Below, piece after piece: positions 1 through 7,026 of a stretch of DNA of 8,845 bases. The notes beneath the pieces are model-generated. The model ran no database searches and was not told the DNA's origin. It saw only the letters and a list, made by a program, of their open reading frames with translations. Each line of letters opens with the position of its first letter. The stretch's first letter is position 1. The position numbers were made by a program, and so were the translations under genes. This DNA is from Spirochaetales bacterium (GTDB lineage Bacteria; Spirochaetota; Spirochaetia; JAGLYY01): the NCBI GenBank assembly GCA_023131935.1, contig JAGLYY010000273.1:1-8845 (forward strand), given 5' to 3'.

Positions 1-77
1 TAGGCTGTAGGCTGTTAGGTTACTTCAAGCCTACTGCCTGCCTACCTAACAGCCTACAGTCTACAGTCTACAGCCTA
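1..77. repeat. Inverted clusters of TAGRCTG heptamer repeats
   Basis: The plus strand starts with two exact TAGGCTG units (1-14). The minus strand carries four tandem heptamers at 77-50, reading TAGGCTG, TAGACTG, TAGACTG, TAGGCTG. The two clusters face each other, so 5-20 and 44-59 form a perfect 16-bp inverted repeat with a 23-nt loop (21-43). Further partial units (TAGG-type words) fill the loop and continue to about 97. The element lies downstream of the minus-strand ArsC-like gene and could fold in its transcript, but no T-run follows inside the window, so a terminator role is not shown. It resembles the short tandem heptanucleotide repeats described between genes in some bacteria such as cyanobacteria. 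It may extend past the left edge. Confidence 0.75.
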
Positions 78-135
78 ATAGCCTTCCTACCTACAGTCTT
101 CCCCCGAACTGCTGCCAAGGACAGCGAAACCCGGT

Positions 136-486
136 TCACGAATTTCTGTATTCTTCAATCCATTCCTTCCAGACAGTTTCATTAACACCAACAGTTGCTT
201 TCCTGCCATTTCTCACCACAGGTGTACGAACCAGCCGGTTATCATCCATGATCTCTTCGATAATATCGAATTCCATATATGCCATTCCACGGTCTTTATA
301 CGCTTTCGAATCCTGATCTAACAAATCTTCCCGTGAAATAGAGGGGAGAATGTTATTGAGCTCGCCGGAGCTGAAAGCCCGTTCGGACAGGTCTCTGAAG
401 TGATATGAAATTCCACGTTCCTTAAAAAAGCGTTCAGCCTGCCGGGTACGCTTGCATTTTTTTGTGCCAAAAATCAAAATATTCAT
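136..486 (-). CDS. ArsC/Spx-family thioredoxin-fold protein (arsenate reductase-like)
   Basis: A 116-residue protein of the ArsC/Spx/YffB family, cytoplasmic, with a thioredoxin fold. The N-terminus MNILIFGTKKCKRTRQ gives the first beta strand followed by a redox cysteine (C11) in a C-x3-R arrangement (C11, R15), as in ArsC; there is no second Cys as in the Spx CxxC. The C-terminal RTPVVRNGRKATVG segment matches the family's conserved RP-[IL]-VV region. ArsC members reduce arsenate using glutathione or glutaredoxin, while Spx and YffB relatives have regulatory or unknown roles; the substrate cannot be told from sequence. The start is placed at ATG 486 rather than an in-frame TTG at 504, because family members begin right at this strand and a candidate -10 box covers 495-500. 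No arsenic-resistance neighbours are present. It is divergent from asnS. Confidence 0.8.
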   Translation of the reverse strand: MNILIFGTKKCKRTRQAERFFKERGISYHFRDLSERAFSSGELNNILPSISREDLLDQDSKAYKDRGMAYMEFDIIEEIMDDNRLVRTPVVRNGRKATVGVNETVWKEWIEEYRNS

Positions 487-494
487 GCCTGTAT

Positions 495-523
495 AACATA
501 TCAACAGGTCGATATTTTCTCAA
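495..523 (-). promoter_or_regulatory. Candidate sigma70-type promoter for the ArsC-like gene
   Basis: On the minus strand TTGAGA (523-518) and TATGTT (500-495) are separated by 17 bp. This would start transcription near 488, only about two bases before the chosen ATG at 486, giving an almost leaderless message. The SD in front of this ATG is poor (AGG one base away), which fits. Found by eye against the consensus; not tested. Confidence 0.35.
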
Positions 524-592
524 GCCTTATGGAGTGCCACCCGTTGCAACTAACCAAAAACTATGATACTGATAACAAATCTCACTTTTGGC

Positions 593-597
593 GGAGG
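593..597 (+). promoter_or_regulatory. Shine-Dalgarno site of asnS
   Basis: GGAGG lies four bases before ATG 602. It decides the asnS start against an in-frame ATG at 563, which would add 13 residues with no SD and no family counterpart. Confidence 0.8.
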
Positions 598-601
598 AAC
601 C

Positions 602-1981
602 ATGCGCATCAAAGAATTACTTAACAGCACCCCGGACGATCAGGAGATTACCATCCAGGGCTGGATACGGACAAAACGGGATTCCAAGAACGTGGTTTTT
701 TGTGCCATCAGTGACGGCTCCTGCATGGAAAATCTTCAGGCTGTTTTAGATAAGGAAAAGATAAACCTCGGAGACACTCTTTCCCAACTTAACACAGGCG
801 CCGGAGTCGAGGTGACCGGAAAACTCGCAACCTCTCCCGGGAAAAATCAGCAAGTTGAGTTGTCGGTTTCTAAAATCTCGATTATCGGAGACGCTCCGGG
901 TGAGACATATCCCCTTCAGAAGAAACGACACTCCTTTGAATTCCTTCGTGAAATCGCCCACCTCAGGCCAAGAACAAATACTTTTGGTGCAGTTGCCAGG
1001 GTCCGGAACACAATGAGTGTTGCTATTCATAAATTCTTCCAGGACCGTGGATTCCTGTATGTACACACCCCGATTATTACGGCGGTTGATGCCGAAGGCG
1101 CCGGAGAGATGTTCCAGGTTACTACCCTCCCCATTGAAGAAATGATAAAAAACGGGGACAAGATTGATTACGGGGATGATTTTTTCGGAAAACGGACCTA
1201 CCTTGCCGTTACGGGGCAGCTTGAAGCTGAAGTTTACGCCATGGCCCTGCGTGATGTATATACCTTCGGCCCAACCTTTCGGGCGGAAAATTCCAATACA
1301 ACCCGTCACCTTGCTGAATTCTGGATGATCGAACCGGAAATGGCATTCTGTGATATCAATTGCAACATGGATACCGCGGAAGCTTTTCTAAAATACATCA
1401 TCCGTTATGTCCTCGACAACTGCGCTGAGGATATGGAGTTTTTCAATTCCTGGATCCAGAAAGGTGTCATTGAAAATCTGGAAAAGGTAATTAACTCCGA
1501 TTTTGAAAGAATCACCTACACCGAGGCTGTTGATCATATTTTAAATGCAAAAGTGGATTTTGAATTTCCCGTTAAATGGGGATCTGATCTGCAGTCGGAA
1601 CATGAAAAATATCTGTCCGAAAAAGTTTTCGACAGCCCGGTGATCGTCACCGATTACCCCAGGGATATCAAAGCTTTCTATATGAAGCAGAATGATGATG
1701 GCCGCACCGTCAGGGCAATGGATGTTCTGGTTCCCCGGCTTGGAGAAATCATCGGCGGAAGTGAACGAGAATCGGACCTTACAAAACTTGAACATCGGAT
1801 GGAAGAAGTCGGCCTGAACACCGAAGCATACTGGTGGTATCTGGACCTCCGGAGGTTCGGCTCCGTCCCCCACTCCGGTTTCGGTTTGGGTTTCGCGCGG
1901 TTCCTGCAATACATAACAGGAATGCAGAATATCAGGGACGTGATCCCTTTCCCCAGGAATGTTAAGATGGTGGATTTTTAG
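602..1981 (+). CDS. asnS: Asparaginyl-tRNA synthetase
   Basis: A class IIb aminoacyl-tRNA synthetase of 459 residues, the usual AsnRS length. It charges tRNA-Asn with asparagine using ATP in the cytoplasm. An N-terminal OB-fold anticodon-binding domain spans about 14-98, starting EITIQGWIRTKRDSKNVVF. The catalytic domain follows: motif 1 around 141-162 (P157), motif 2 at 224-246 with FRAENSNTTRHLAEFWMIEP and catalytic-type R227, the GGSERESDL segment at 385-393, and motif 3 at 426-434 (GFGLGFARF, R433). The motif 2 wording RHLAEFWMIEPE is typical of AsnRS rather than AspRS. No truncation or frameshift is seen. The gene stands alone: divergent from the ArsC-like gene, convergent with the transporter cluster. 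I could not identify a convincing promoter in the 115-bp upstream gap. An encoded AsnRS implies direct charging of Asn in this organism. Confidence 0.97.
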   Translation: MRIKELLNSTPDDQEITIQGWIRTKRDSKNVVFCAISDGSCMENLQAVLDKEKINLGDTLSQLNTGAGVEVTGKLATSPGKNQQVELSVSKISIIGDAPGETYPLQKKRHSFEFLREIAHLRPRTNTFGAVARVRNTMSVAIHKFFQDRGFLYVHTPIITAVDAEGAGEMFQVTTLPIEEMIKNGDKIDYGDDFFGKRTYLAVTGQLEAEVYAMALRDVYTFGPTFRAENSNTTRHLAEFWMIEPEMAFCDINCNMDTAEAFLKYIIRYVLDNCAEDMEFFNSWIQKGVIENLEKVINSDFERITYTEAVDHILNAKVDFEFPVKWGSDLQSEHEKYLSEKVFDSPVIVTDYPRDIKAFYMKQNDDGRTVRAMDVLVPRLGEIIGGSERESDLTKLEHRMEEVGLNTEAYWWYLDLRRFGSVPHSGFGLGFARFLQYITGMQNIRDVIPFPRNVKMVDF

Positions 1982-2025
1982 GGAGGGACAAAGCTCAGAC
2001 GGACAGTGCTGCCCCTCTCTTCATA

Positions 2026-2049
2026 CTCGCAGGGCGGTCGCTGCGCGAG
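2026..2049. terminator. Weak hairpin in the asnS / permease convergent gap
   Basis: CTCGCAG (2026-2032) can pair with CTGCG-CG-AG (2041-2049), leaving a two-base bulge and an eight-base loop. It lies 45 bases after the asnS stop and 13 bases after the permease stop on the other strand. On the plus strand the following bases (TCTTCTTCAT) are only moderately T-rich, and on the minus strand there is no T-run. It is a possible shared terminator. The rest of the gap (1982-2061) shows nothing else. Confidence 0.25.
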
Positions 2050-2061
2050 GTCTTCTTCATA

Positions 2062-3939
2062 TCACCCAAAAAGCTTCAGCAACCCCATCGACAGAAACGG
2101 AACGTAGGTAATTAGCAGGACCGTAATCAGGAGTATCAGGAAAAAAGGAATAACATTCCGGTACACCTTGATAAGGGGCTCCTCGAACCGGTAGGAAGCG
2201 AGAAAAAGATTCAAACCTACCGGAGGCGTTAAATAACCCAATTCAAGGTTTGCAAGGAATATTATACCAAGGTGAACAGGATGGATACCAAAGAGTTCTC
2301 CAAGGGGAAGAATCAGCGGTACGATTACCAGTATTGCGGAGAAAATATCCATCAAACAGCCGGCAACCAGGAGGGCGAGATTCAACAACAGGAGAAACAC
2401 ATATTTGGAATGTATGTTTTCACCTGCCCAGGCCACAAGCTTCATCGGAATCTCCGCGTCCACCAGGTAATAGGAGAGTCCTTTTGCAACAGCAAGCAAA
2501 ATTAGAATCCCCCCAATGATAGGAAGACTCTTCAAAACTACCCGGGATATATCGCGAATCGAAATATCCCGTTTAATCCATACCTCGACAATCAAAGTAT
2601 ATACAACCGCCACTGCTCCGGTTTCCACAAGGGTAAAAAGACCGGAAAAATAACCAACAATGATAATGATTGGTAAAAGGACCTCCCAGAAAGACTCCAA
2701 AAGGCTTCCGCCGACTTCAGACCACGTGAATTGAGCGGTCTCCTTTTTCCCCCTTCGGGCAGTAATCACTCCGTAGATAATGAGGGCGATGACCATGATA
2801 AGGCCCGGAACGATACCCCCAATGAACATACTTTTAATACTGACCTGCGCAACTACCCCGTAAAGGATAATCGGCAAGCTTGGCGGGAAAAGAAGGCCAA
2901 TACTGCCTGAGGCTGTCAGCAATCCATTGGAAAACCTCTTTGAATACAAACCACTTTTTATCATTACATAGGAAAGCAGGCCTCCAAGGGCAAGAATTGT
3001 AACCCCTGACGCGCCGGTAAAGGTGGTAAAAAAGGTGCAGACCAGGATAGCTACAATCGCCATGCCTCCAGTCAGCCGCCCGAAGAGACTTCGGAAAAGA
3101 TTGATAAACCGTTCGCCCGCCTTGCTTTCTGAGAGGAGAAAACCGGTAAGGGTAAAGAGGGGGATAGCCGGGATCGAGGGGTTGGTGAGCATGGTGTAAG
3201 CTTCGTTGGTGATTACTTCGAGGGCACCCCAATTTGCCGCAAAGAGAATATAAGCAACTCCACCCAAGACGATGAACAGGGGGATCCCGAAAAGCGTTCC
3301 TCCGACCAGGACAATAAAAAGGATCCAGATAATTTTACCAGCGGCAAGGTAGTAGAAATCTACCATTCCGTCCACAAACAGGGGGAGATCAAAAGTTATG
3401 GTGTAGATAATATTGACGATTGGAGGGATTGCAAGAATCACTCCCCCTATTAACCCGACAGCGGCAATTATTCGTCCTGTTCCGCTCAACCCCTTTTGAA
3501 AGATGAATCGGAACGACATCACTCCAAAACCAAGGGGCATGATAAAGGTAATAAAGCGGATGGGAATGAACCCGATAAGACGATCGGGATCGAAACCATT
3601 CAGCATCAATGACAGGGCACTCCAAAAGAAGGCCGATGAAATAGCTACCGAGATAAAGGTGGTGGTGTTCTTAACGATGCTCCGTAAGGGTTCCTTCAAA
3701 GAATCAATCCCGATAGAGAGTGAAAGGTGGTCATTCTTCCTGGATGTAATCATTCCGCCGGTGAACGCAACCCAGAGAACCGCATGGTACATGTAATCTG
3801 TGGACGCCGGGATTCCCGTTCGGAAGAATAAGCGTAAAATAATCTCCGTGGTGGGAATAAGAGCAAGTATGATGAGTGACGCTACCGCAACAAAGTCTTC
3901 AATTCTCCGGGCCGCGGACGGCAGGTTCACTTTAATCAT
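2062..3939 (-). CDS. TRAP transporter fused permease, DctQM type (TatQM-like)
   Basis: A 625-residue inner-membrane protein that fuses the small DctQ and large DctM subunits of a TRAP transporter. Residues 1 to about 150 look like DctQ: four hydrophobic segments (roughly 15-37, 50-65, 92-114, 124-146) with the polar loop SRKNDHLSLSIGID after the second. A linking hydrophobic segment (about 157-180) leads into DctM, from about 200 to the end, with around a dozen hydrophobic segments. DctM hallmarks are FTGASGVT (307-314), SGSIGLLFPPSLP (344-356), MDIFSAILVIVPLILP (530-545) and LGYLTPPVGLNLF (568-580). TRAP permeases are elevator-type secondary transporters that take up solutes handed over by a periplasmic binding protein, usually with sodium. 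The start overlaps the end of the preceding binding-protein gene by 8 nt, which implies translational coupling. The length matches other fused QM proteins. The substrate is unknown. Confidence 0.93.
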   Translation of the reverse strand: MIKVNLPSAARRIEDFVAVASLIILALIPTTEIILRLFFRTGIPASTDYMYHAVLWVAFTGGMITSRKNDHLSLSIGIDSLKEPLRSIVKNTTTFISVAISSAFFWSALSLMLNGFDPDRLIGFIPIRFITFIMPLGFGVMSFRFIFQKGLSGTGRIIAAVGLIGGVILAIPPIVNIIYTITFDLPLFVDGMVDFYYLAAGKIIWILFIVLVGGTLFGIPLFIVLGGVAYILFAANWGALEVITNEAYTMLTNPSIPAIPLFTLTGFLLSESKAGERFINLFRSLFGRLTGGMAIVAILVCTFFTTFTGASGVTILALGGLLSYVMIKSGLYSKRFSNGLLTASGSIGLLFPPSLPIILYGVVAQVSIKSMFIGGIVPGLIMVIALIIYGVITARRGKKETAQFTWSEVGGSLLESFWEVLLPIIIIVGYFSGLFTLVETGAVAVVYTLIVEVWIKRDISIRDISRVVLKSLPIIGGILILLAVAKGLSYYLVDAEIPMKLVAWAGENIHSKYVFLLLLNLALLVAGCLMDIFSAILVIVPLILPLGELFGIHPVHLGIIFLANLELGYLTPPVGLNLFLASYRFEEPLIKVYRNVIPFFLILLITVLLITYVPFLSMGLLKLFG

Positions 3940-4939
3940 TCATGCTCCTGTATTCTTCCAGATAAGATAAGAATTCTTTGTAAATCTCCCGGGTAAAAGT
4001 AACCCCTGCCAACCGGGAAAACGATTCATATGCCAGTACTGTCCATCGTTCTGTGACCTCGCGGCTTGGTTCATGGATAACAAGGCCATGTTCTTTCATA
4101 ATAGTCAGGGCTTGTTTTTCCGTCTCAAGAACATCTTCATTTAAAGAGAGGAGAATCCGTTTTGCTGCTTCTTTAAACTCTTCATGGTACTCTTCCGGTA
4201 TTCTTGCCCAGGTCCTGTTGGAAATGATTAATCCTCCAACAACAGGGGTTATTTTCAAGTTCAGCATATTGGGGGCAAGGGCAAACCATTGCTGTGCGGC
4301 CGCAAGGAGCGGGGGAGCATAAAAGGCTTCTATCATTCCGGTCTGAAGGCCGGACATCACCTGGGGTTGTGTGAGAGGGATGACCCGGAACCCCATGGTC
4401 TTTAAGACCTGTTCCATCTCCGGTTCTTCATGGAAAACCCGGAATTTCTGTGATTGAAGATCCTCAGGAAAATTGACCTGCTGTTTTGAGAAGATATTGA
4501 CCCAGCCGGCCATGTCAAACGCTGCCAGGGCAAACCCCTTCTCATCAAGGAGACGAGTCCATTCAGGAAGCATTCGCTCTGCAACGTATTTGAATTCTTC
4601 CTCAGATTGAATTGTCAAAGGCAGGGCCATGGTCATAAGATCACTGTCAATCTTATTCAGCCCGACAGTGGTTAACACCACCCCCTGAAGCTGCCCAATC
4701 CTCACCTTCCGGATCATGTCGGCCTCCCCACCAGCTATTCCACCAGGAAAGATCTTTACGGTTATCCGGCCGCCGGAAATTCTGTTCCATTCCTCGCCGA
4801 TTTCCCGTAAAGCCGTGTCATAGGGGGTCCCCACCGGCGCCAGGCTCCCTATTTTCAACGTGAGCCCAAAAGCCTGAAAAGGGAGTACAATGAAAAGCCC
4901 CATAAGTATTATTATTCGAAAGTTATTTATTTTCAGCAT
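3932..4939 (-). CDS. TRAP substrate-binding protein 2, DctP family (TatP-like)
   Basis: A 335-residue periplasmic binding protein of the DctP family. The N-terminus has a signal peptide (hydrophobic 8-24; cleavage plausible after Q22-A23-F24-G25), followed by LTLKIGSLAPVGTPYD, the typical first strand of the mature fold. KIFPGGIAG (62-70) and DMIRKVRIGQLQG (74-86) are family segments and are identical in the neighbouring paralogue. K165-F166-R167 sits where TRAP binding proteins carry the arginine that anchors a ligand carboxylate, so R167 is probably that residue. GLQTGMIEAFYAPP (197-210) matches the conserved hinge region. Translation likely starts at ATG 4939, preceded by AGGA five bases upstream. 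It lies 33 nt after binding protein 1 and overlaps the permease gene, so it is probably the partner translated most tightly with the permease. The ligand is unknown; an organic acid is possible given R167. Confidence 0.92.
   Translation of the reverse strand: MLKINNFRIIILMGLFIVLPFQAFGLTLKIGSLAPVGTPYDTALREIGEEWNRISGGRITVKIFPGGIAGGEADMIRKVRIGQLQGVVLTTVGLNKIDSDLMTMALPLTIQSEEEFKYVAERMLPEWTRLLDEKGFALAAFDMAGWVNIFSKQQVNFPEDLQSQKFRVFHEEPEMEQVLKTMGFRVIPLTQPQVMSGLQTGMIEAFYAPPLLAAAQQWFALAPNMLNLKITPVVGGLIISNRTWARIPEEYHEEFKEAAKRILLSLNEDVLETEKQALTIMKEHGLVIHEPSREVTERWTVLAYESFSRLAGVTFTREIYKEFLSYLEEYRSMND
3945..3949 (-). promoter_or_regulatory. Shine-Dalgarno site of the fused permease gene
   Basis: AGGAG lies five bases before the permease ATG (3939), inside the last codons of binding protein 2. 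It supports this start and translational coupling of the two genes. Confidence 0.75.
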
Positions 4940-4972
4940 ACTAATCCTGCTTCATTCTCCTTACTCGTTGTG

Positions 4973-5971
4973 CTATCTATTTTCTTTCCGGTACTCCTCA
5001 AGGAGACCGGTCATCTCTTCATATAATTCCCTGGAAAAAAAGTCCCCCGCGGCCTTATCAATGGCCTCATGCATAACGCTGACCCAGGCGGCTTCGGCAT
5101 CTGAGGAAACCTCGGTAATAATGAGACCGTTTTCCAGCATTACCTTGAGAGCCATCTCCTCTAACACATGGATCTCATCGACCAGAGATTCGGTCATCTT
5201 TTTCGCCACCTCTATTAGTTCTTCCTGGAGATCTTCAGGAATTCGCTGCCAGGTACGGGTGCTTATCACTAATGCGCCAATGAGGGGAGCAAAAGTCATA
5301 TTGTGCATATAATTGGCAACGGCAAACCACTGGGAAGCAGCAGCCATGATCGGTGAAGTATAACAGGCCTCAACCATCCTTGTCTGCAACCCTGTTAAAA
5401 CAAAATTTGCTTCTGTGGGAAAAGTTCTAAACCCTATAGCCCGGAGGACTTGCCCCATTTTCGGTTCATTGAGAGGTGCCGACATTTTCAGCTTCATCAT
5501 ATCCTCGGGATATTCAACTCTGGATGTTGTAAAAAAATGGACCCAGCCCACAGGCTGCCAGATAATAAGAACGAACCCTTTTTCCTCCATCAGGGAACGA
5601 TAAATATCATCCATCTCGTTGAGAAGATAGGTAAGCTCCTCATTTGTCCGGACTGTCATTGGGAGTTCAAGGATTAGAAACTCCGGATTTAGATAGATCA
5701 GTCCAATATTTGATAAAACCGCTCCCTGGAGTTGACCAATCCGGACCTTACGAATCATATCCGGTTCATTCCCTGCTATACCACCGGGAAAGATTTTCAG
5801 TTCCACTCTACCGGCAGATATCCGGGACCATTCTTCTGCGAGCTCCCGGAGACTCCTGTCCCATGGGGTGCCAAGCGGCGCTCCACTTCCAATCTTGAGA
5901 GTAAGAGCTGGAAGATCACCCAGCACAAGAAGGCACAAAAACAGAAGAACTACATGTCTTTTCATCTCCAT
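4973..5971 (-). CDS. TRAP substrate-binding protein 1, DctP family (TatP-like)
   Basis: A 332-residue periplasmic DctP-family protein, clearly paralogous to its downstream neighbour: it shares KIFPGGIAG and DMIRKVRIGQLQG exactly, and both C-termini end in an LEEYR segment. The N-terminus MEMKRHVVLLFLCLLVLGDL is a signal peptide; cleavage after P21-A22 would free LTLKIGSGAPLGTPWD. C13 is preceded by L-F-L, a poor lipobox, so lipidation is possible but not favoured. At the site of the usual ligand-anchoring arginine this protein has S164 (L161-K162-M163-S164), whereas the neighbour has R167. It may therefore bind an uncharged or hydrophobic ligand, or none. The start is set at ATG 5971, five bases after GGAG; an upstream in-frame GTG (5977) overlaps that SD, and ATG 5965 is a weaker alternative. 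It lies 20 nt after tatT, which suggests it is the TatT partner. Confidence 0.9.
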   Translation of the reverse strand: MEMKRHVVLLFLCLLVLGDLPALTLKIGSGAPLGTPWDRSLRELAEEWSRISAGRVELKIFPGGIAGNEPDMIRKVRIGQLQGAVLSNIGLIYLNPEFLILELPMTVRTNEELTYLLNEMDDIYRSLMEEKGFVLIIWQPVGWVHFFTTSRVEYPEDMMKLKMSAPLNEPKMGQVLRAIGFRTFPTEANFVLTGLQTRMVEACYTSPIMAAASQWFAVANYMHNMTFAPLIGALVISTRTWQRIPEDLQEELIEVAKKMTESLVDEIHVLEEMALKVMLENGLIITEVSSDAEAAWVSVMHEAIDKAAGDFFSRELYEEMTGLLEEYRKENR

Positions 5972-5976
5972 TTCCA

Positions 5977-5980
5977 CTCC
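5977..5980 (-). promoter_or_regulatory. Shine-Dalgarno site deciding the start of binding protein 1
   Basis: GGAG ends five bases before ATG 5971. The longer reading from GTG 5977 would place the start codon inside this SD, so the ATG is preferred. Confidence 0.6.
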
Positions 5981-5991
5981 AGAAAAAAAGA

Positions 5992-6990
5992 TTACATAAG
6001 AAACCGGTCTTCAATCGTATCCAGCAGCCACGCTGCTTTTCGCTGTGCGATGGTATTTAACAATCGGTTCTCAGGGGAAGCATCAACATCTATTTCCAGG
6101 GCTTTATTAAGAAGGGCTTTATACTCTTCGATATCCTGGGTCTTCACCGAAACCGATTCCGCGAGAGCCACATGGGGACCGGCTTTTTTATTTTCAGAAA
6201 GCTCAACGGCCCTCTCATAGTGAAACCGGGCTTTCTCTACAGGGGTGCTTACCCCATTCTGCCTGTAATATTCCGCAAGAAATCTCTTAACTGCATCATC
6301 TTCCGGGGTAAGAGTGGGCCTAAACATCATTTCTACCGGTAAGGACCCGTAGAGAGAAATAAAAATATCATGGAGAGATCCTTGCCCATATTCCTCATCA
6401 AGTTCTAGAGCTTTTACCAGAAGGGCTACTGCCTTTGGAATGGTGATTGTGAGGCTCATGTCAAAAATATCAGTAGAAATTGCCCCGAACCAGCCGGCCC
6501 CAGCCCAGTAGAGGTATTCCACATCCTCATCAGTCATAACTGACAGGGCCTCTTCGAACCGGTCTTCGTCGAGGGTTTGCCGGAAACCGGGATGCCGAAG
6601 TTCGAGGGCTTTAAGTACATATTCCCGTCCCCGGAGGTACAATTTTTTAGCACGCTGGTATTCCAGGGCCTGTCTCCGGAATTCTGAGTCCCCAAGCATT
6701 GTCGCGGGGGAATACACAAAGGCATTTGCGTAAGAGATAAAAGCAGTTCCTGTTACGAGAAGCAGAGATTCATCGTCCGGATCCTGTTCCAAAAGGGCTT
6801 CATACATCTTCATGGCAAATGGCAGGGCATCGGCTATCAGTTCCGGATCGTCATCTCCGGTAAAGAGCGTCCCCCCCCCGGTGGAGGTAAGAGCATTGGA
6901 GACCATCCTGATTGCCATTTTATTAATCGAACAGGAAAAAAGTAGTGGAAGAATGCAAAAAACAAAAATAATAAACTTCTTCGTCTTCAT
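5992..6990 (-). CDS. tatT: TatT-like TPR lipoprotein of a TRAP transporter
   Basis: A 332-residue predicted lipoprotein. The N-terminus MKTKKFIIFVFCILPLLFSC carries a lipobox (L17-F18-S19-C20), so the mature protein should be anchored by C20 and face the periplasm. The rest is helical and rich in Ala, Leu, Tyr and Glu, in the pattern of TPR-like hairpins: about 50-92, 104-132, 145-175, 183-214, 232-265 and 283-328. The segment YANAFVYSPA (87-96) followed by LYLRGREYVLKALELR (117-132) fits the TatT family. T. pallidum TatT (Tp0956) is a trimeric TPR lipoprotein that binds the TRAP binding protein Tp0957; the same role is inferred here from similarity and from the next genes. Codons 38-40 are GGG GGG GGG, a nine-G run. 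The SD before ATG 6990 is weak. The preceding gene ends 36 nt upstream. Confidence 0.85.
   Translation of the reverse strand: MKTKKFIIFVFCILPLLFSCSINKMAIRMVSNALTSTGGGTLFTGDDDPELIADALPFAMKMYEALLEQDPDDESLLLVTGTAFISYANAFVYSPATMLGDSEFRRQALEYQRAKKLYLRGREYVLKALELRHPGFRQTLDEDRFEEALSVMTDEDVEYLYWAGAGWFGAISTDIFDMSLTITIPKAVALLVKALELDEEYGQGSLHDIFISLYGSLPVEMMFRPTLTPEDDAVKRFLAEYYRQNGVSTPVEKARFHYERAVELSENKKAGPHVALAESVSVKTQDIEEYKALLNKALEIDVDASPENRLLNTIAQRKAAWLLDTIEDRFLM
6871..6879 (-). repeat. Nine-G homopolymer in the tatT coding strand
   Basis: Nine G in a row (C on the plus strand) form codons 38-40 of tatT, about 18 residues after the lipobox cysteine. It is the longest homopolymer I found in the window; other runs reach seven and are A or T. 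Reading both shifted frames gives a stop quickly: loss of one G ends the protein at about 50 residues, gain of one G at about 46. Confidence 0.9.
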
Positions 6991-7026
6991 AGACTTATCA
7001 TTATGGAAAACTGGTGAAAAATCAAG

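Noticed and set aside
1..97. Possible CRISPR array at the left edge.
   Set aside because: The units are seven bases long, directly abutting and inverted between clusters, with no spacers of regular length.
563..601. N-terminal extension of asnS from an upstream in-frame ATG.
   Set aside because: No SD precedes ATG 563, the extra 13 residues have no family counterpart, and GGAGG is placed for ATG 602.
746..1309. A 187-codon open frame antisense to asnS.
   Set aside because: It lies wholly inside asnS, whose motifs are complete, and its translation shows no recognisable domain. It is a mirror of the coding bias of asnS.
2834..3232. A 132-codon minus-strand frame inside the permease gene, plus several other overlapping frames on both strands in the transporter genes.
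   Set aside because: They lie in alternative frames of well-supported genes and show no domain, SD or signal peptide.
4941..4955. A four-codon mini-ORF (MKQD, stop) just before binding protein 2 on the minus strand, preceded by AAGGAG and overlapping nothing else.
   Set aside because: Its SD is only one base from the ATG, too close to function, and such short frames arise by chance. The real start has its own AGGA at five bases.
5531..5537. A seven-base A run in binding protein 1 as a second slippage site.
   Set aside because: Runs of seven A or T occur several times in the window and are ordinary at this base composition; the nine-G run stands out, this does not.
6991..7024. A promoter-like pair before tatT (TTGATT and CATAAT).
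   Set aside because: The spacing is 14 bp, too short for a sigma70 promoter, and the AT-rich gap makes chance matches likely.
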